Source: CAZIKB01 sp964539665
Lineage (GTDB): Bacteria > Zhuqueibacterota > Zhuqueibacteria > Oceanimicrobiales > Oceanimicrobiaceae
Reading direction: 5' to 3'
DNA length: 60,270 nt
Assembly (NCBI GenBank): GCA_964539665.1
Contig: CAZIKB010000026.1
Coordinates: 1-60,270, forward strand
The notes beneath the pieces are model-generated. The model did not search any database and had not been told where the DNA came from. It saw only the letters and a program-made list of their open reading frames with translations. Position numbers and translations under genes: made by a program. The first letter of the stretch is position 1. Each line of letters begins with the position of its first letter. Shown piece after piece: positions 29,025 through 38,489 of the stretch.

Positions 29025-29142
29025 AATTTGTTATTCTATAATATTTAGATAATTCGAGATGTTTATTTCTATGTAGATAATCAGTAACTTAATAGTTTAT
29101 AAGGCAATTTTTTTTTACAATTTTAAAATATATCTATAATTA

Positions 29143-30276
29143 CTAAATATTAAGTATTATCTCTTGTTGGCCAGTATGTACCTTTCTTACTTTTTTTTCT
29201 AGAATTATTTTAACATTTTCTATTACAAAGGGTTGTTCACTAAATTCGTTAATAGAGGCTATTCCTTTCGCCCTTTTTTTATCAATCATATGGACCGATC
29301 CTTTAATAGGATCGACAATTGAGTCCTTTAGCAAGCAATCCAGAAAATAATCTCGGATATCCTCCGGAAGTTTATTAATTAATTTCTTTGAACCTTTAAT
29401 AAAGATACTGCCTAATTCCTTTTTGAGAAAATAAAGATATCTAGCAAAGTCAATATTCTCATCTTTATCAAATTCTTTATGCAAGAGTAAAAGACTAGAA
29501 ATTGGTGTTTGTTCACCACTCAAATTTGACAATAGTTGTTTGTGCAAATCTCTTTGATATTCTTCCGCACATCTCTTTACAATTGTTGCTCTGGTTCGAA
29601 TAATTCCCTCCAAAATATGCTCTGCAATATTAAAAATACGGCTCTTTTCCAAGATTGTTATTTGATTCGACAAATTTAGTGTACGATTTGCAGAATCAAC
29701 TAAAACTAAAAAATGATTTAGCGAATCAACTTTTAATAATTTATTTATAGAATCAGAATGGTAATATTTATCTATAACAATTATTAAATCCACAAATTGC
29801 TCTTTTAAAGTACTATGTAGGTCTTTATCTTCATAGGAATTAAATCTTATTATATTACACTTGTTTGTTTCTGAAAATATTTGTTCTACTGAAGAGTCCA
29901 TTTTTTTTTGCAATATTACTATTTTAGTTTCAGTAGATTGTATTTTAGCCCATAATTCCTTGTGAAACATGGTATTAAGTTTTTTGTGGATTTCACGTTC
30001 ACTTATTACATCTAAAATTTCTTCCACACATTCGATAATAATATTATAAAGTGAAGGTGGTGGGAAAGTAACAAGAACCGACTCAAAACTTTTTTGGTAA
30101 GGAATCAATAATCGTGCTTCAAGAAAATTAGCAAATTTTCTTCTTTTTTCAATTTCTGTTAGTATTGAGTGCATCACTAGCAATACTTCTATATCAGATA
30201 AATATAATTCATTTACCAATGAAGTACTGAATCTATTTAATTCAAAAAGCCATTTGTTTGCATAATCAGATTGCAT
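29143..30276 (-). CDS. Uncharacterised 377-residue protein
   Basis: No family recognised. The sequence is mostly helical and charged. An N-terminal helical bundle (about 1-110) is followed by an alternating strand-helix stretch (about 118-190: KIVILQKKM, VDLIIVIDKYY, NHFLVLVDS) that could be a small Rossmann-like or receiver-like fold, then long helices and a beta-rich end (VIENVKIILEKKVRK). No catalytic motif was identified. Base composition and codon use match its - strand neighbours. It lies 38 bases after the 211-residue gene and 118 before the large PIN-like gene, so it is probably part of one operon. Confidence 0.72.
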   Translation of the reverse strand: MQSDYANKWLFELNRFSTSLVNELYLSDIEVLLVMHSILTEIEKRRKFANFLEARLLIPYQKSFESVLVTFPPPSLYNIIIECVEEILDVISEREIHKKLNTMFHKELWAKIQSTETKIVILQKKMDSSVEQIFSETNKCNIIRFNSYEDKDLHSTLKEQFVDLIIVIDKYYHSDSINKLLKVDSLNHFLVLVDSANRTLNLSNQITILEKSRIFNIAEHILEGIIRTRATIVKRCAEEYQRDLHKQLLSNLSGEQTPISSLLLLHKEFDKDENIDFARYLYFLKKELGSIFIKGSKKLINKLPEDIRDYFLDCLLKDSIVDPIKGSVHMIDKKRAKGIASINEFSEQPFVIENVKIILEKKVRKVHTGQQEIILNI

Positions 30277-30313
30277 AATTTAGATTTCTCAGGTTACTTA
30301 AAAATTAAATATA

Positions 30314-30949
30314 TCAATTGATTATAAATGGAAAAAAATTCGACAATTCATCTCCTTTTTCTGGCAATGGGATAAAACGGTTATTTATAGTAAATTTAAT
30401 AGCAAACAATACGAGTTTTTCCTGCATTTGTGATTCATCTGTCACTGACAGTTTCAAATGAAGATATTGACATAACCTTTTTTTTCCAAGTACAGTTTCA
30501 TTCAATTCTTTCTTGGGATTCACAACTAAGGAATCTGAAAATCCGTAATTATTCGCATGAAATTGAACACAGTCAAGACAATAATCTTCAACACTTAATT
30601 TTGATTCGTTTAAATCTTTTATAATAACATCGTCATCACATTCGCATGCTAATGATGCGTCAAGTACAATTAAACCATTGATAGGGGGTTTAATCTTATC
30701 TCCCTCTATACCCTCCCAATTAAAATGGTACAAGGTATATTCAGTAATATTATAATATCCCAACTCCAATTTTACATTCTTTGGATGATTATTGAAAGTT
30801 TCAATAATCTCGTGATTTGTGTTTGTATTTGATTCAAATTCATTTAAAATTGTTATTAATTTGCGGGAATCATTAAAAGGTTTCCAATCCATACAATCTT
30901 TACGCTCTCGTCTGTTCTTTGATAACACCAACAATTGATATTCATCCAT
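30314..30949 (-). CDS. Uncharacterised 211-residue protein with a cysteine cluster
   Basis: No family recognised. Cysteines CEC (near 114-116) and CLDC (near 137-140), followed by a histidine, could bind zinc. The N-terminal half has alternating strands (KNVKLELGYYNITEYTLYHF). The protein is acidic and has no signal peptide. It starts 3 bases after the stop codon of the membrane-protein gene, so the two are almost certainly translated together. Confidence 0.7.
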   Translation of the reverse strand: MDEYQLLVLSKNRRERKDCMDWKPFNDSRKLITILNEFESNTNTNHEIIETFNNHPKNVKLELGYYNITEYTLYHFNWEGIEGDKIKPPINGLIVLDASLACECDDDVIIKDLNESKLSVEDYCLDCVQFHANNYGFSDSLVVNPKKELNETVLGKKRLCQYLHLKLSVTDESQMQEKLVLFAIKFTINNRFIPLPEKGDELSNFFPFIIN

Positions 30950-30952
30950 ATT

Positions 30953-31810
30953 TCATCTCCAATGAACAAGATTTCTTATGTCATCATAATCTTTCAGTAT
31001 TTTCTCAATACGAAGGATTTCGCTTTGTCGTTTTAGAAAAGAACGAAGGTCACCAAAATTATTCATATTCTTTTTATTAAATTTATCAAAAAACTCTATT
31101 AACCTTGGAACCGCATTTTTAAGTAAATTAGAAATATTATCTTTGTTAACTGTGTTTCTTTCGACTGCTTCGTTATTAACAATACAATTTTTCATTCTAT
31201 TTAAATATAAAACTACATCTTGAGCCAGGTATTTCAATTTACATGTATCCTCATCGCCACTACTTCTCTTAACTTGATAAATTAGCATTTCACTTGCTGA
31301 ATGGAATTCACTGTAATCAACTCTATTTCCGCTTATCCGAGTCACAAGTTCAAATAATGAAATATTTACGAAAAGTAAAATTGATGTAATTGCTAATACA
31401 AACAATGTTGTAGAGTTGATTATTAGTCTCATTTCAAAAGGAACATATGTATAATCATAAATAACAACTAAGAGATAATTTATGCCGAGAAATAATGCAA
31501 TTGATGTAAAAGTAAAGTATATTATACTACCAATATGGTATTGTCTTTTTTGTAAAAACTGCATTTTTATTAAGCTTTTTAAATATATAAAATCAGAAGC
31601 AAAAACCATAAAAATTATACTATATATTAAATAGTAGTATTTTTGATATTTTATGAAAAGATCTTCGAATATTAAAAACTTCTTTAATTGAGTAACCATT
31701 AAAGAAGAAAGTAATGAATAAAATATAAATAAAAATAAGCTTTTTAGACTGTTTAAACCTATAGAGAACAACACTCTGGAGATTTTCTCTTTTATCTTTG
31801 ATAATTGCAA
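30953..31810 (-). CDS. Uncharacterised membrane protein, first gene of the four-gene cluster
   Basis: A 285-residue protein with about four membrane helices in its first 155 residues (around 18-40, 57-75, 93-115 and 133-153) and a charged cytoplasmic C-terminal half rich in helices (KLKYLAQDVVLYLNRM, LRSFLKRQSEILRIEKIL). No family recognised. It is the most upstream gene of the - strand cluster. Helical bundle plus soluble tail suits a membrane anchor or effector, but nothing seen proves this. Confidence 0.72.
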   Translation of the reverse strand: MQLSKIKEKISRVLFSIGLNSLKSLFLFIFYSLLSSLMVTQLKKFLIFEDLFIKYQKYYYLIYSIIFMVFASDFIYLKSLIKMQFLQKRQYHIGSIIYFTFTSIALFLGINYLLVVIYDYTYVPFEMRLIINSTTLFVLAITSILLFVNISLFELVTRISGNRVDYSEFHSASEMLIYQVKRSSGDEDTCKLKYLAQDVVLYLNRMKNCIVNNEAVERNTVNKDNISNLLKNAVPRLIEFFDKFNKKNMNNFGDLRSFLKRQSEILRIEKILKDYDDIRNLVHWR

Positions 31811-32697
31811 TGCATTACATAGAATTATTAATATTGTACTTTATTATGCACTTCGATATTATTATAATTAGACCAATAATGGCTTGACTTCCATAAAAAT
31901 TCTTGTATAAAATCTACCTCACCATTTGATGTGGAAAATAGCCAATGTAATATAGAGCTATTTTCGTGAATGGTTACTAAAAAATAGTGATCATTTAAGA
32001 ATAAAATGATTCTTAAAAATACTAAGTTTTATTGTAATTATTATAGATTTATCTAATTATATTTACTTTCAAGCGATTTTGAAAAATAATTACTATTAAA
32101 TAAGCTGATGAAGTGATTTGGTCTCTGGTAAGATGTCGCTTTTGAATGCATATTAAACCCTTTTATTTAACCCAACATGCCAGTACCATAGCTCACACAT
32201 TTTAAATATGCATAATAATTCTCGCTTTGTCAAGAAAAATCGTAAATTAATTTAAATTATTAACAAAAAATTTCAAATGTTTGTATAAATTTATTTATAA
32301 CAATTGGTTATGTCGATTTAATTGCATTGAATCACTATTTCACTGCATATAAACATTAGATAGATATGTCTTGTAATAACATAATACAAGATATCTCAAT
32401 TATACATAAATATCAAATTTTACAAAAAATTGGAATATTGAGAAAAGGATTTAAGTTTAACTAAATTATTATCTTGTCACAATTGAAATATTTGAGAATT
32501 ATTTGGTATTTGATTTGCTAAAAAAATATAATAGAATATGATTTTACTAACTACATTGGTAACATATTAATTAACATAAAAATTGTAGTATATATGAAAG
32601 TATATTTAAAGTGCAAGAATTATGATGTCACATTTCAGATATCATCAATAGGCTTTTTTTATTATATCATGAAAGATTTTAATTAAGTGGTACGTTT
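31811..32697. other. About 0.9 kb of very AT-rich non-coding DNA between divergent genes
   Basis: No gene seen. It separates the divergent four-gene cluster (leftward) from the second STAS gene (rightward) and so must hold promoters for both, but low complexity prevents naming them. Confidence 0.5.
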
Positions 32698-33060
32698 ATG
32701 TGTAATATAAAGTGTGAATTTAAAAGTGATATTACGATCATTCAGATTGAAGGAGTGATAGATATAACAAGTACTGAACAAATGATGAATGTTTTAAACT
32801 CAGTAATAAATTCAAATCGCTATAAAATTATAATAGACTTGTTTGAAACTGTTTATATAAGTAGTACAGGATGGAATTCATTTTTGTGTGTCATTAGAAA
32901 AGTTCGAAAAAATAGAGGTGATATAAAATTAGTTTGTATGCATTCAAGTGTTTTCAAAATATTTGAAAACTTGGAATTAAATTACATTTTGAAAGCATTT
33001 AATAAGTTGGAAGATGCAATATCTGATTTTGAAAACAGCAATCATTCAAACTTAATTTAG
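32698..33060 (+). CDS. STAS-domain protein, paralogue of the gene at 26369
   Basis: A 120-residue STAS domain with ITIIQIEGVID, KIIIDLFETVYISSTGW (Ser56 at the phosphorylation position) and KLVCMHSSVFKIFENLELNYILKAFNKLEDAISDF. It parallels the 26369 product along its whole length, including the unusual tryptophan after SS[AT]G and the C-terminal LEDAISDF / LENAISDF. The two STAS genes bracket the four-gene cluster. It probably forms a phospho-switch with an anti-sigma kinase not in this window. Confidence 0.85.
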   Translation: MCNIKCEFKSDITIIQIEGVIDITSTEQMMNVLNSVINSNRYKIIIDLFETVYISSTGWNSFLCVIRKVRKNRGDIKLVCMHSSVFKIFENLELNYILKAFNKLEDAISDFENSNHSNLI

Positions 33061-33110
33061 ACGAAAAATTTCTAACAAAATACTAGTACAAAATATTTAT
33101 TACAGAATTC

Positions 33111-33827
33111 TCACGGATTTGTCGCCCAGAGTTCAATCTCCCGTACCAGGGCTCGCGGCGGCAAACTCACCGACTGCAAAATCGCCTCAGCCACATCCTC
33201 TGCACGCAGTCGAACGCCGGCTCCCTCTTTGGGCACGGCTTCATAATCCACAACCCTCGTATTTACCAGGCTGGGACTCACTACCATAACCCGGATGTTG
33301 TATTTCCGCACTTCGTACAAAAGCGACTGCGAAAGTCCCATGAGTCCAAATTTGGAGGCAGCGTAAGCTGCGCCACCGGGGTCAGCTCGCTTGCCGGAGG
33401 TGGAAGATATCATCACAATTGTGCCGGACTCCTGCTTGATCATTCCAGGCAGGAAAGCTTTTGTAACCAGAAAAACACCCCGAAGGTTAGTATTGATGAC
33501 CCGGTCCCAATCATTCACTGGCAAATCTACAACATGCCCACGAGCAAAAGCAGCAGCATTGTTCACCAAAATGTCAATTGCACCCATTTCTTTTGATACT
33601 ATCTTCTCCAGACTTTTTGCTTCCTCTTCCTGGCTAATATCAGCAGGCACAATTAAAACCTGACGACCGATTTCCTCCACTTCTTTGGCGACGGCCTCTA
33701 ACTGGCTTTTTGTGCGGGCGGTTAAAACTAAATCTAATCCAGCTCTTGCAAAGTGCAGGGCAATCTCGCGGCCTATTCCTCGCCCCCCTCCGGTGATGAG
33801 CGCTTTTTTACCCGTTAAGTCGATCAT
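33111..33827 (-). CDS. Short-chain dehydrogenase/reductase, FabG-like
   Basis: A classical SDR: TGGGRGIG cofactor motif near residue 11, NNAAAF, catalytic serine in MISSTSG, and YAASK with the tyrosine-lysine pair. It oxidises or reduces an alcohol or ketone with NAD(P); basic residues after beta2 (TARTK) favour NADP(H). Its substrate is unknown. An ATG at 33842 extends the frame, but the in-frame ATG at 33827 has AGGAG 6 bases ahead and places the protein start just before the first strand, so I prefer it. It is 144 bases downstream of pntB, which makes and uses the same cofactor. Confidence 0.88.
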   Translation of the reverse strand: MIDLTGKKALITGGGRGIGREIALHFARAGLDLVLTARTKSQLEAVAKEVEEIGRQVLIVPADISQEEEAKSLEKIVSKEMGAIDILVNNAAAFARGHVVDLPVNDWDRVINTNLRGVFLVTKAFLPGMIKQESGTIVMISSTSGKRADPGGAAYAASKFGLMGLSQSLLYEVRKYNIRVMVVSPSLVNTRVVDYEAVPKEGAGVRLRAEDVAEAILQSVSLPPRALVREIELWATNP

Positions 33828-33971
33828 CTGTAACTCCTGCATTCAGGTTAATGGCAGATTAACTTGTTGACAGAACCACTGTGCAATTCGTTGATAGCAG
33901 TGCCCAGTAGCAAACGCCACTGGTTTACTCCTTTAGGCCGCTAAACTACCCACTTCACCACCAGACACCCG

Positions 33972-35342
33972 TTATGCTTTTAGCACCTGGACAATCTCGG
34001 TAACCATTTTTTTGGCGTCACCGAACAACATCATGGTTTTGTCATCGTAGAAAAGTGGATTGTCTTCCCCGGCAAATCCTACCGAAAGACTGCGCTTTAC
34101 GATCATCACCGTACGGGCTTGATCGGCGCTTAGAATAGGCATACCGTAAAGAGCGCTGTCTTTTTTGTAACGCGCCGCAGGATTGATGACATCATTCGCC
34201 CCAATCACCATTACAACATCTGTATTTTGGAAGTCATCATTAATCACCTCCATCTCAAAAAGCAGATCGTACGATACATTGGCTTCGGCCAAAAGTACAT
34301 TCATGTGACCGGGCATTCTACCAGCCACGGGATGAATTGCGTATTTCACCTTTATTCCCCGAGCCATAAGTATTTCTGCCATTTCCTGCAGAATGTGTTG
34401 AGCCTGCGCCACGGCCAGACCGTATCCAGGTATGATGATAACCGACTGCGCGTTGTCCAACATCATGACGGCATCTTCAGCAGTGTATCGGGTCACTATT
34501 TTCTGTTCACCACTGCCCGACGCTGTTCCGCCATCAGAACCTACTGCAGCGAATAGCACATTTCCAATTGAGCGGTTCATCGCCACACACATGATTTTTG
34601 TCAGAATAAGTCCGGATGCGCCAACTAATGCCCCACTGATAATCAGGACATTGTTTGAAATTACAAAACCAGTTGCCGCTGCCGCCAGTCCTGAATAAGA
34701 GTTCAACAATGAAATCACAACCGGCATGTCCGCTCCGCCAATGGGAATCACGGAAAGGACACCCAGAATCGCGGCCAGACCGATAATTACCATGAGAATA
34801 ATCCACAATGAAGGATTCATGACAAAAGTAATACCAAGGAAAATGATAGCAGTTATAATTAAACCGTTAACAAAATTCTGCGCGCCGTATGTAATTGGCG
34901 CTCCACGCATAATGCCCTGTAGTTTTGCAAAAGCAACACAACTTCCGCTCAACGTGACCGTTCCAATCAATACGCTCAGAGCAATTGTGGTCAGCACAAT
35001 TATCGTAGAACCGCCAGAGAGCTGGAAATATTCAGCAGAAGCAACCAATGCTGAAGCGCCACCGCCCAATCCATTGAAAATGGCCACTAATTGCGGCATA
35101 TCGGTCATTTGTACTTTCCTGGCTCCGATAGCGCCAATAGCGGAGCCGACAATTAAACCGACAATAATATACGTGAAATCAAGTATCTGTTTATTCAGAA
35201 GAGTAACTACCACAGCAAGCAGCATGGCAATCATGGCTAACAAATTACCACGTCGGGCGGTTTTGGGCGACCCGAGATTCTTTAAGCCAATAATAAATAA
35301 AACAGCTGACAGTAAATAAACAATATTTGTTATTGTACTCAT
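33972..35342 (-). CDS. pntB: NAD(P) transhydrogenase subunit beta
   Basis: A 456-residue subunit with about nine membrane helices in its first 265 residues, then the NADP(H)-binding domain III (IIIPGYGLAVAQAQ, VMVIGANDVINPAA, MPILSADQARTVMIVKRS). With the two alpha subunits it moves hydride between NADH and NADP while translocating protons, usually to supply NADPH. It is the last of three genes in order pntAA, pntAB, pntB. The gap to the preceding gene is 17 bases. Confidence 0.96.
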   Translation of the reverse strand: MSTITNIVYLLSAVLFIIGLKNLGSPKTARRGNLLAMIAMLLAVVVTLLNKQILDFTYIIVGLIVGSAIGAIGARKVQMTDMPQLVAIFNGLGGGASALVASAEYFQLSGGSTIIVLTTIALSVLIGTVTLSGSCVAFAKLQGIMRGAPITYGAQNFVNGLIITAIIFLGITFVMNPSLWIILMVIIGLAAILGVLSVIPIGGADMPVVISLLNSYSGLAAAATGFVISNNVLIISGALVGASGLILTKIMCVAMNRSIGNVLFAAVGSDGGTASGSGEQKIVTRYTAEDAVMMLDNAQSVIIIPGYGLAVAQAQHILQEMAEILMARGIKVKYAIHPVAGRMPGHMNVLLAEANVSYDLLFEMEVINDDFQNTDVVMVIGANDVINPAARYKKDSALYGMPILSADQARTVMIVKRSLSVGFAGEDNPLFYDDKTMMLFGDAKKMVTEIVQVLKA

Positions 35343-35359
35343 TGTGAGCTTTCCCTCCC

Positions 35360-35671
35360 CTATTTTTTATCCTTGTCTTTTTTGAACATCTCCAACATTC
35401 TGTCGGTAACCATAAACCCACCGACAACATTAATTGTGGCTAAGATTACTGCAAATAATCCAAGCATGGTGGATAGAAAGGTCCTATCCGCGCCAGCGCT
35501 AAGAAGAGCCCCCACTAAAGCAATACCAGAAATCGCATTAGAGCCAGACATGAGAGGTGTATGCAGAAGAGGGGGAACCTTAGTAATGACTTCAAAGCCA
35601 ATAAAGATGGCTAAAACAAAAATATAAATTGACAATAAAATAGTATCATACATTGGTCTATTTCTCCTCAT
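35360..35671 (-). CDS. pntAB: NAD(P) transhydrogenase subunit alpha 2 (membrane part)
   Basis: A 103-residue protein with three membrane helices, the part that in enterobacteria is fused to the C-terminus of PntA. A separate alpha 2 is known from Rhodospirillum and Thermus types. It overlaps the end of pntAA by 14 bases. Recognisable motifs include LLHTPLMSGSNAISGI, a hallmark of this subunit, and VGGFMVTDRML. Confidence 0.95.
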   Translation of the reverse strand: MRRNRPMYDTILLSIYIFVLAIFIGFEVITKVPPLLHTPLMSGSNAISGIALVGALLSAGADRTFLSTMLGLFAVILATINVVGGFMVTDRMLEMFKKDKDKK

Positions 35672-36812
35672 CTAAAGATTTTCGAACCATTTCATTAACG
35701 ATTTCTCCATTATGTGTAATGCATGTACCCTTGGTTATTTCATCATTTAAATCGAATGTCATGTCTGTACCCTGGAATAGATGCCTGAACAAATTGATGA
35801 TATTCTTTGAATGCATTTGACTCGCATGTACTGGAACAGTGCGCGCTAAATTCATTACCCCGAATATTTTTACGCCATATTTTTCAACAACCTTATTTAC
35901 TTCTGATAGCTCACAATTTCCGCCTTCTGCTGCAGCAAGATCAACAACTACGGAGCCTGGCTGCATCATTTTGACCATTTCTTCTGTCACCAGAAGTGGA
36001 GAAGTTTTGCCAAATATTTGAGCTGTTGTGATTAAAACATCTACTTTTGGCAGTCGGGCGCCAATCACTTCACGTTCTTTCAAAAGAAATTCCTCAGATT
36101 GCTGTTTGGCATAACCGCCAGCAGTTTCTGCTTCTTCAGGTAATTCCATTTCAATAAATTGCGCGCCAAGACTTTCCACCTGTTCTTTTACGGCCGGTCG
36201 CGGATCGAATGCCTCAACTTTCGCACCTAAACGTTTTGCTGTGGCGATGGCTTGCAAACCAGCCACGCCAGCGCCGAGAATTAGAACGGTCGCAGGAGGA
36301 ATCGTACCGGCGGCGGTCATAAGCAGCGGGAAAAACTTACCTACATGATCCGCGGCAAGTAAAACGGCTTTGTACCCTGCCACTGTTGACATAGAACTTA
36401 ATATATCCATGCTCTGGGCTTTTGTTATTCGGGGTAGATATTCCATGGCAAAACTGGTAATACGGCGGTCGAGTAGTTTGGGAATGAGTTTTCTATATAC
36501 TAAAGGCGGAAGGGAGCTAATGAGGATGGCATCTTCCTTAATGAAATCTACTTCATGCTTCTTTAATGTGGGATGCTCCTGGGGAGCTTGAAATTTTAAT
36601 ATAATATCTACGTTGTTATAAAGTTTCCTGACATCTTTAATTATTTGAGCGCCTGCTTTCTCGTATTCCTCATCGGGAAAAAATGATTTTTCACCGGCTC
36701 CGGCTTCAATCAGCACTTCATGATTATCTTTGATTAATATGGCAACCATTGAAGGGACTACCGCAACCCGGGATTCTCCTTCACTGATTTCCTTTAGTAT
36801 TCCTATTTTCAA
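35658..36812 (-). CDS. pntAA: NAD(P) transhydrogenase subunit alpha 1 (NAD-binding)
   Basis: A 384-residue soluble domain I of transhydrogenase, related to alanine dehydrogenase. It starts GILKEI and ESRVAVVPS, and the NAD-binding region has ILGAGVAGLQAIATAKRLGA near residue 175. Later come FDPRPAVKEQVESLGA and the RQD-loop region equivalent. It is the first gene of the three-gene pnt operon. A strong AGGAGG precedes the ATG (complement of CCTCCT near 36821). Confidence 0.96.
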   Translation of the reverse strand: MKIGILKEISEGESRVAVVPSMVAILIKDNHEVLIEAGAGEKSFFPDEEYEKAGAQIIKDVRKLYNNVDIILKFQAPQEHPTLKKHEVDFIKEDAILISSLPPLVYRKLIPKLLDRRITSFAMEYLPRITKAQSMDILSSMSTVAGYKAVLLAADHVGKFFPLLMTAAGTIPPATVLILGAGVAGLQAIATAKRLGAKVEAFDPRPAVKEQVESLGAQFIEMELPEEAETAGGYAKQQSEEFLLKEREVIGARLPKVDVLITTAQIFGKTSPLLVTEEMVKMMQPGSVVVDLAAAEGGNCELSEVNKVVEKYGVKIFGVMNLARTVPVHASQMHSKNIINLFRHLFQGTDMTFDLNDEITKGTCITHNGEIVNEMVRKSLDEEK

Positions 36813-36864
36813 TTACATCCTCCTTTAATACTATAATTAAGGCTCCTGCAAAATATACATAATT

Positions 36865-36972
36865 GTCATTCTGAGCGACCTTTGGGAGCGAAGAATCTGA
36901 GACCACTAACATACTGTAAAACTGATAGTTTTATGGTCACAGATTCTTCGTCACTTCGTTCCTCAGAATGAC
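36865..36972. repeat. Imperfect palindromic intergenic element (GTCATTCTGAG...CTCAGAATGAC)
   Basis: Ends are inverted copies (GTCATTCTGAG and CTCAGAATGAC). Inner arms CGAAGAATCTG and CAGATTCTTCG are also inverted, around a loop of about 25 bases. This is the style of a widespread dispersed palindromic repeat in environmental bacterial genomes. It lies between the pnt operon and the clpS gene, both read leftward, and could fold into a large RNA hairpin. Confidence 0.7.
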
Positions 36973-37036
36973 AGAAAAAGAGCATCTTGCAGAAGTCTAC
37001 TATAATTATCATGAGATTTTCACAGATGGTGATATA

Positions 37037-37321
37037 TTATCCCTGAATCTCTACATTTAATCCAATCTCCCGAAGAATTCCTGCTACCTTATTACATTGA
37101 TTGAATCGCCCTTTAAATGCCACTGCTTTTCCCTTGAAATGTGCTTCTAAAGTGACTCTTGTAGCCTCGAGTACCGAGTAACCAGCCGCCTTCTGGAGTT
37201 GCAGGATGACTTCTTCGAAGCTGTGCATATCATCATTATATAATATGACCAACCAGGGACGGGTAATTTTGGGTTTATCTAAGGTGGTTTTGTCTTTTTC
37301 AGGACTCGTTTTAACGGTCAT
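37037..37321 (-). CDS. clpS: ATP-dependent Clp protease adaptor ClpS
   Basis: A 94-residue adaptor with the ClpS signature: PWLVILYNDDMHSFEEVI, then the AxxVTLEAHFKGKAV region. ClpS delivers N-degron substrates to ClpA. It begins within the last base of the mutY stop (TAATG overlap), so it is translationally coupled to it. The product's usual partner clpA is not in the window. Confidence 0.93.
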   Translation of the reverse strand: MTVKTSPEKDKTTLDKPKITRPWLVILYNDDMHSFEEVILQLQKAAGYSVLEATRVTLEAHFKGKAVAFKGRFNQCNKVAGILREIGLNVEIQG

Positions 37322-38406
37322 TATAAATTTTCGAGTAAAGCATCTAATATAATTTTATTGGCCTTCGGAAATGCGTATTTGCTTATTTCTGTTGGTGAAA
37401 CCCATTTCCAGGCGATGGCCTTTTTCGGTTTTGGATCTCCCTTAATGAACTGGCACTGAAATGAGTGTAAAGTGATACTAAAATGCGAATAAGAGTGTGG
37501 TACTGTTAAAAATGGACCCTGTACCCGGATATCTATATCCATCTCATCCAGAATTTCTCGTTCCAGGCATTTTTCAAGAGTTTCGCCTTGTTCCTGCTTA
37601 CCACCCGGGAACTCCCACAGTCCGCCTAATTGTCCGATTTTTGGCCGTTGGTCTATAAATATTTTGCCTTTATGCCAGATAATTCCAACCACAACATTAA
37701 AATGTTGCCCATGCTTAGGTGGTGATTTTAGGGGAAGGATCGAAGGATCTTTCAAAGTTTGAAAAGCTTGACAAAAGAAATTGATTGGACATCTTTTACA
37801 TTTGGGTTTATGAGGCGTACAAATAAGCGCGCCTAATTCCATGACAGCCTGATTAAATTCGCCAGCATGACCTTCCGGAAGTAATTCTTTCGCAGCCTGA
37901 ACAAACTTTGATTTGATACCTTTTTTGCTTGGGCTTTCTTCTATTTTCAGTACTCGTGCTAAAACACGCAAAACGTTTCCATCAACTACTGGAAAATTTT
38001 CATTAAAAGCAATACTCGCGATGGCAGCGGCCGTATAGGGGCCAATACCGGGAATCTTAATAAGTTCATCATGGTTATCAGGCATTTTCCCATCATAATC
38101 TTGCACCAAAACTGTTGCCGCGCTTTGGAGGTTTCGAGCTCGTGCATAATAACCCATGCCTTCCCATACCTTCAAAATATCTGAAAGTGAAGCTTCAAAT
38201 ACAGATTTCACATCTGGAAAAGTTTCGATAAACTTTTTATAATAAGGAAGCACTTGATCAACCTGAGTTTGTTGTATCATCACTTCCGAAATCCAGATTT
38301 TATAGGGATCTGAAGTTTCTCGCCATGGTAAATCACGTTTATTCTTATGGTACCAATCAATTAATTTTTCGGTAACAGCAGATTTAAATTTTTGTTCTAA
38401 CTTCAT
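37321..38406 (-). CDS. mutY: A/G-specific adenine glycosylase
   Basis: A 361-residue HhH-GPD glycosylase. It has the catalytic glutamate (Glu41 in SEVMIQQTQV), the helix-hairpin-helix IPGIGPYTAAA, the catalytic aspartate in VVDGNVLRV, the iron-sulfur ligands of the form C-x6-C-x2-C-x5-C (CTPHKPKCKRCPINFFC), and a C-terminal Nudix-like domain (GGLWEFPGGKQEQGE). It removes adenine paired with 8-oxoguanine. It is divergent from greA, with 83 bases between. Confidence 0.96.
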   Translation of the reverse strand: MKLEQKFKSAVTEKLIDWYHKNKRDLPWRETSDPYKIWISEVMIQQTQVDQVLPYYKKFIETFPDVKSVFEASLSDILKVWEGMGYYARARNLQSAATVLVQDYDGKMPDNHDELIKIPGIGPYTAAAIASIAFNENFPVVDGNVLRVLARVLKIEESPSKKGIKSKFVQAAKELLPEGHAGEFNQAVMELGALICTPHKPKCKRCPINFFCQAFQTLKDPSILPLKSPPKHGQHFNVVVGIIWHKGKIFIDQRPKIGQLGGLWEFPGGKQEQGETLEKCLEREILDEMDIDIRVQGPFLTVPHSYSHFSITLHSFQCQFIKGDPKPKKAIAWKWVSPTEISKYAFPKANKIILDALLENL

Positions 38407-38489
38407 ACTCTTCTTGTTTTGTAGTTAAAGATTATGTATATTGTCGCACTTGATTATCTAAAATATCTTGTTGTGAATGGAGTATTTCT

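Noticed and set aside
29585..29605. GGTTCGAAT string, tRNA T-loop like
   Set aside because: No acceptor, anticodon or D-arm around it; lies inside a coding gene.
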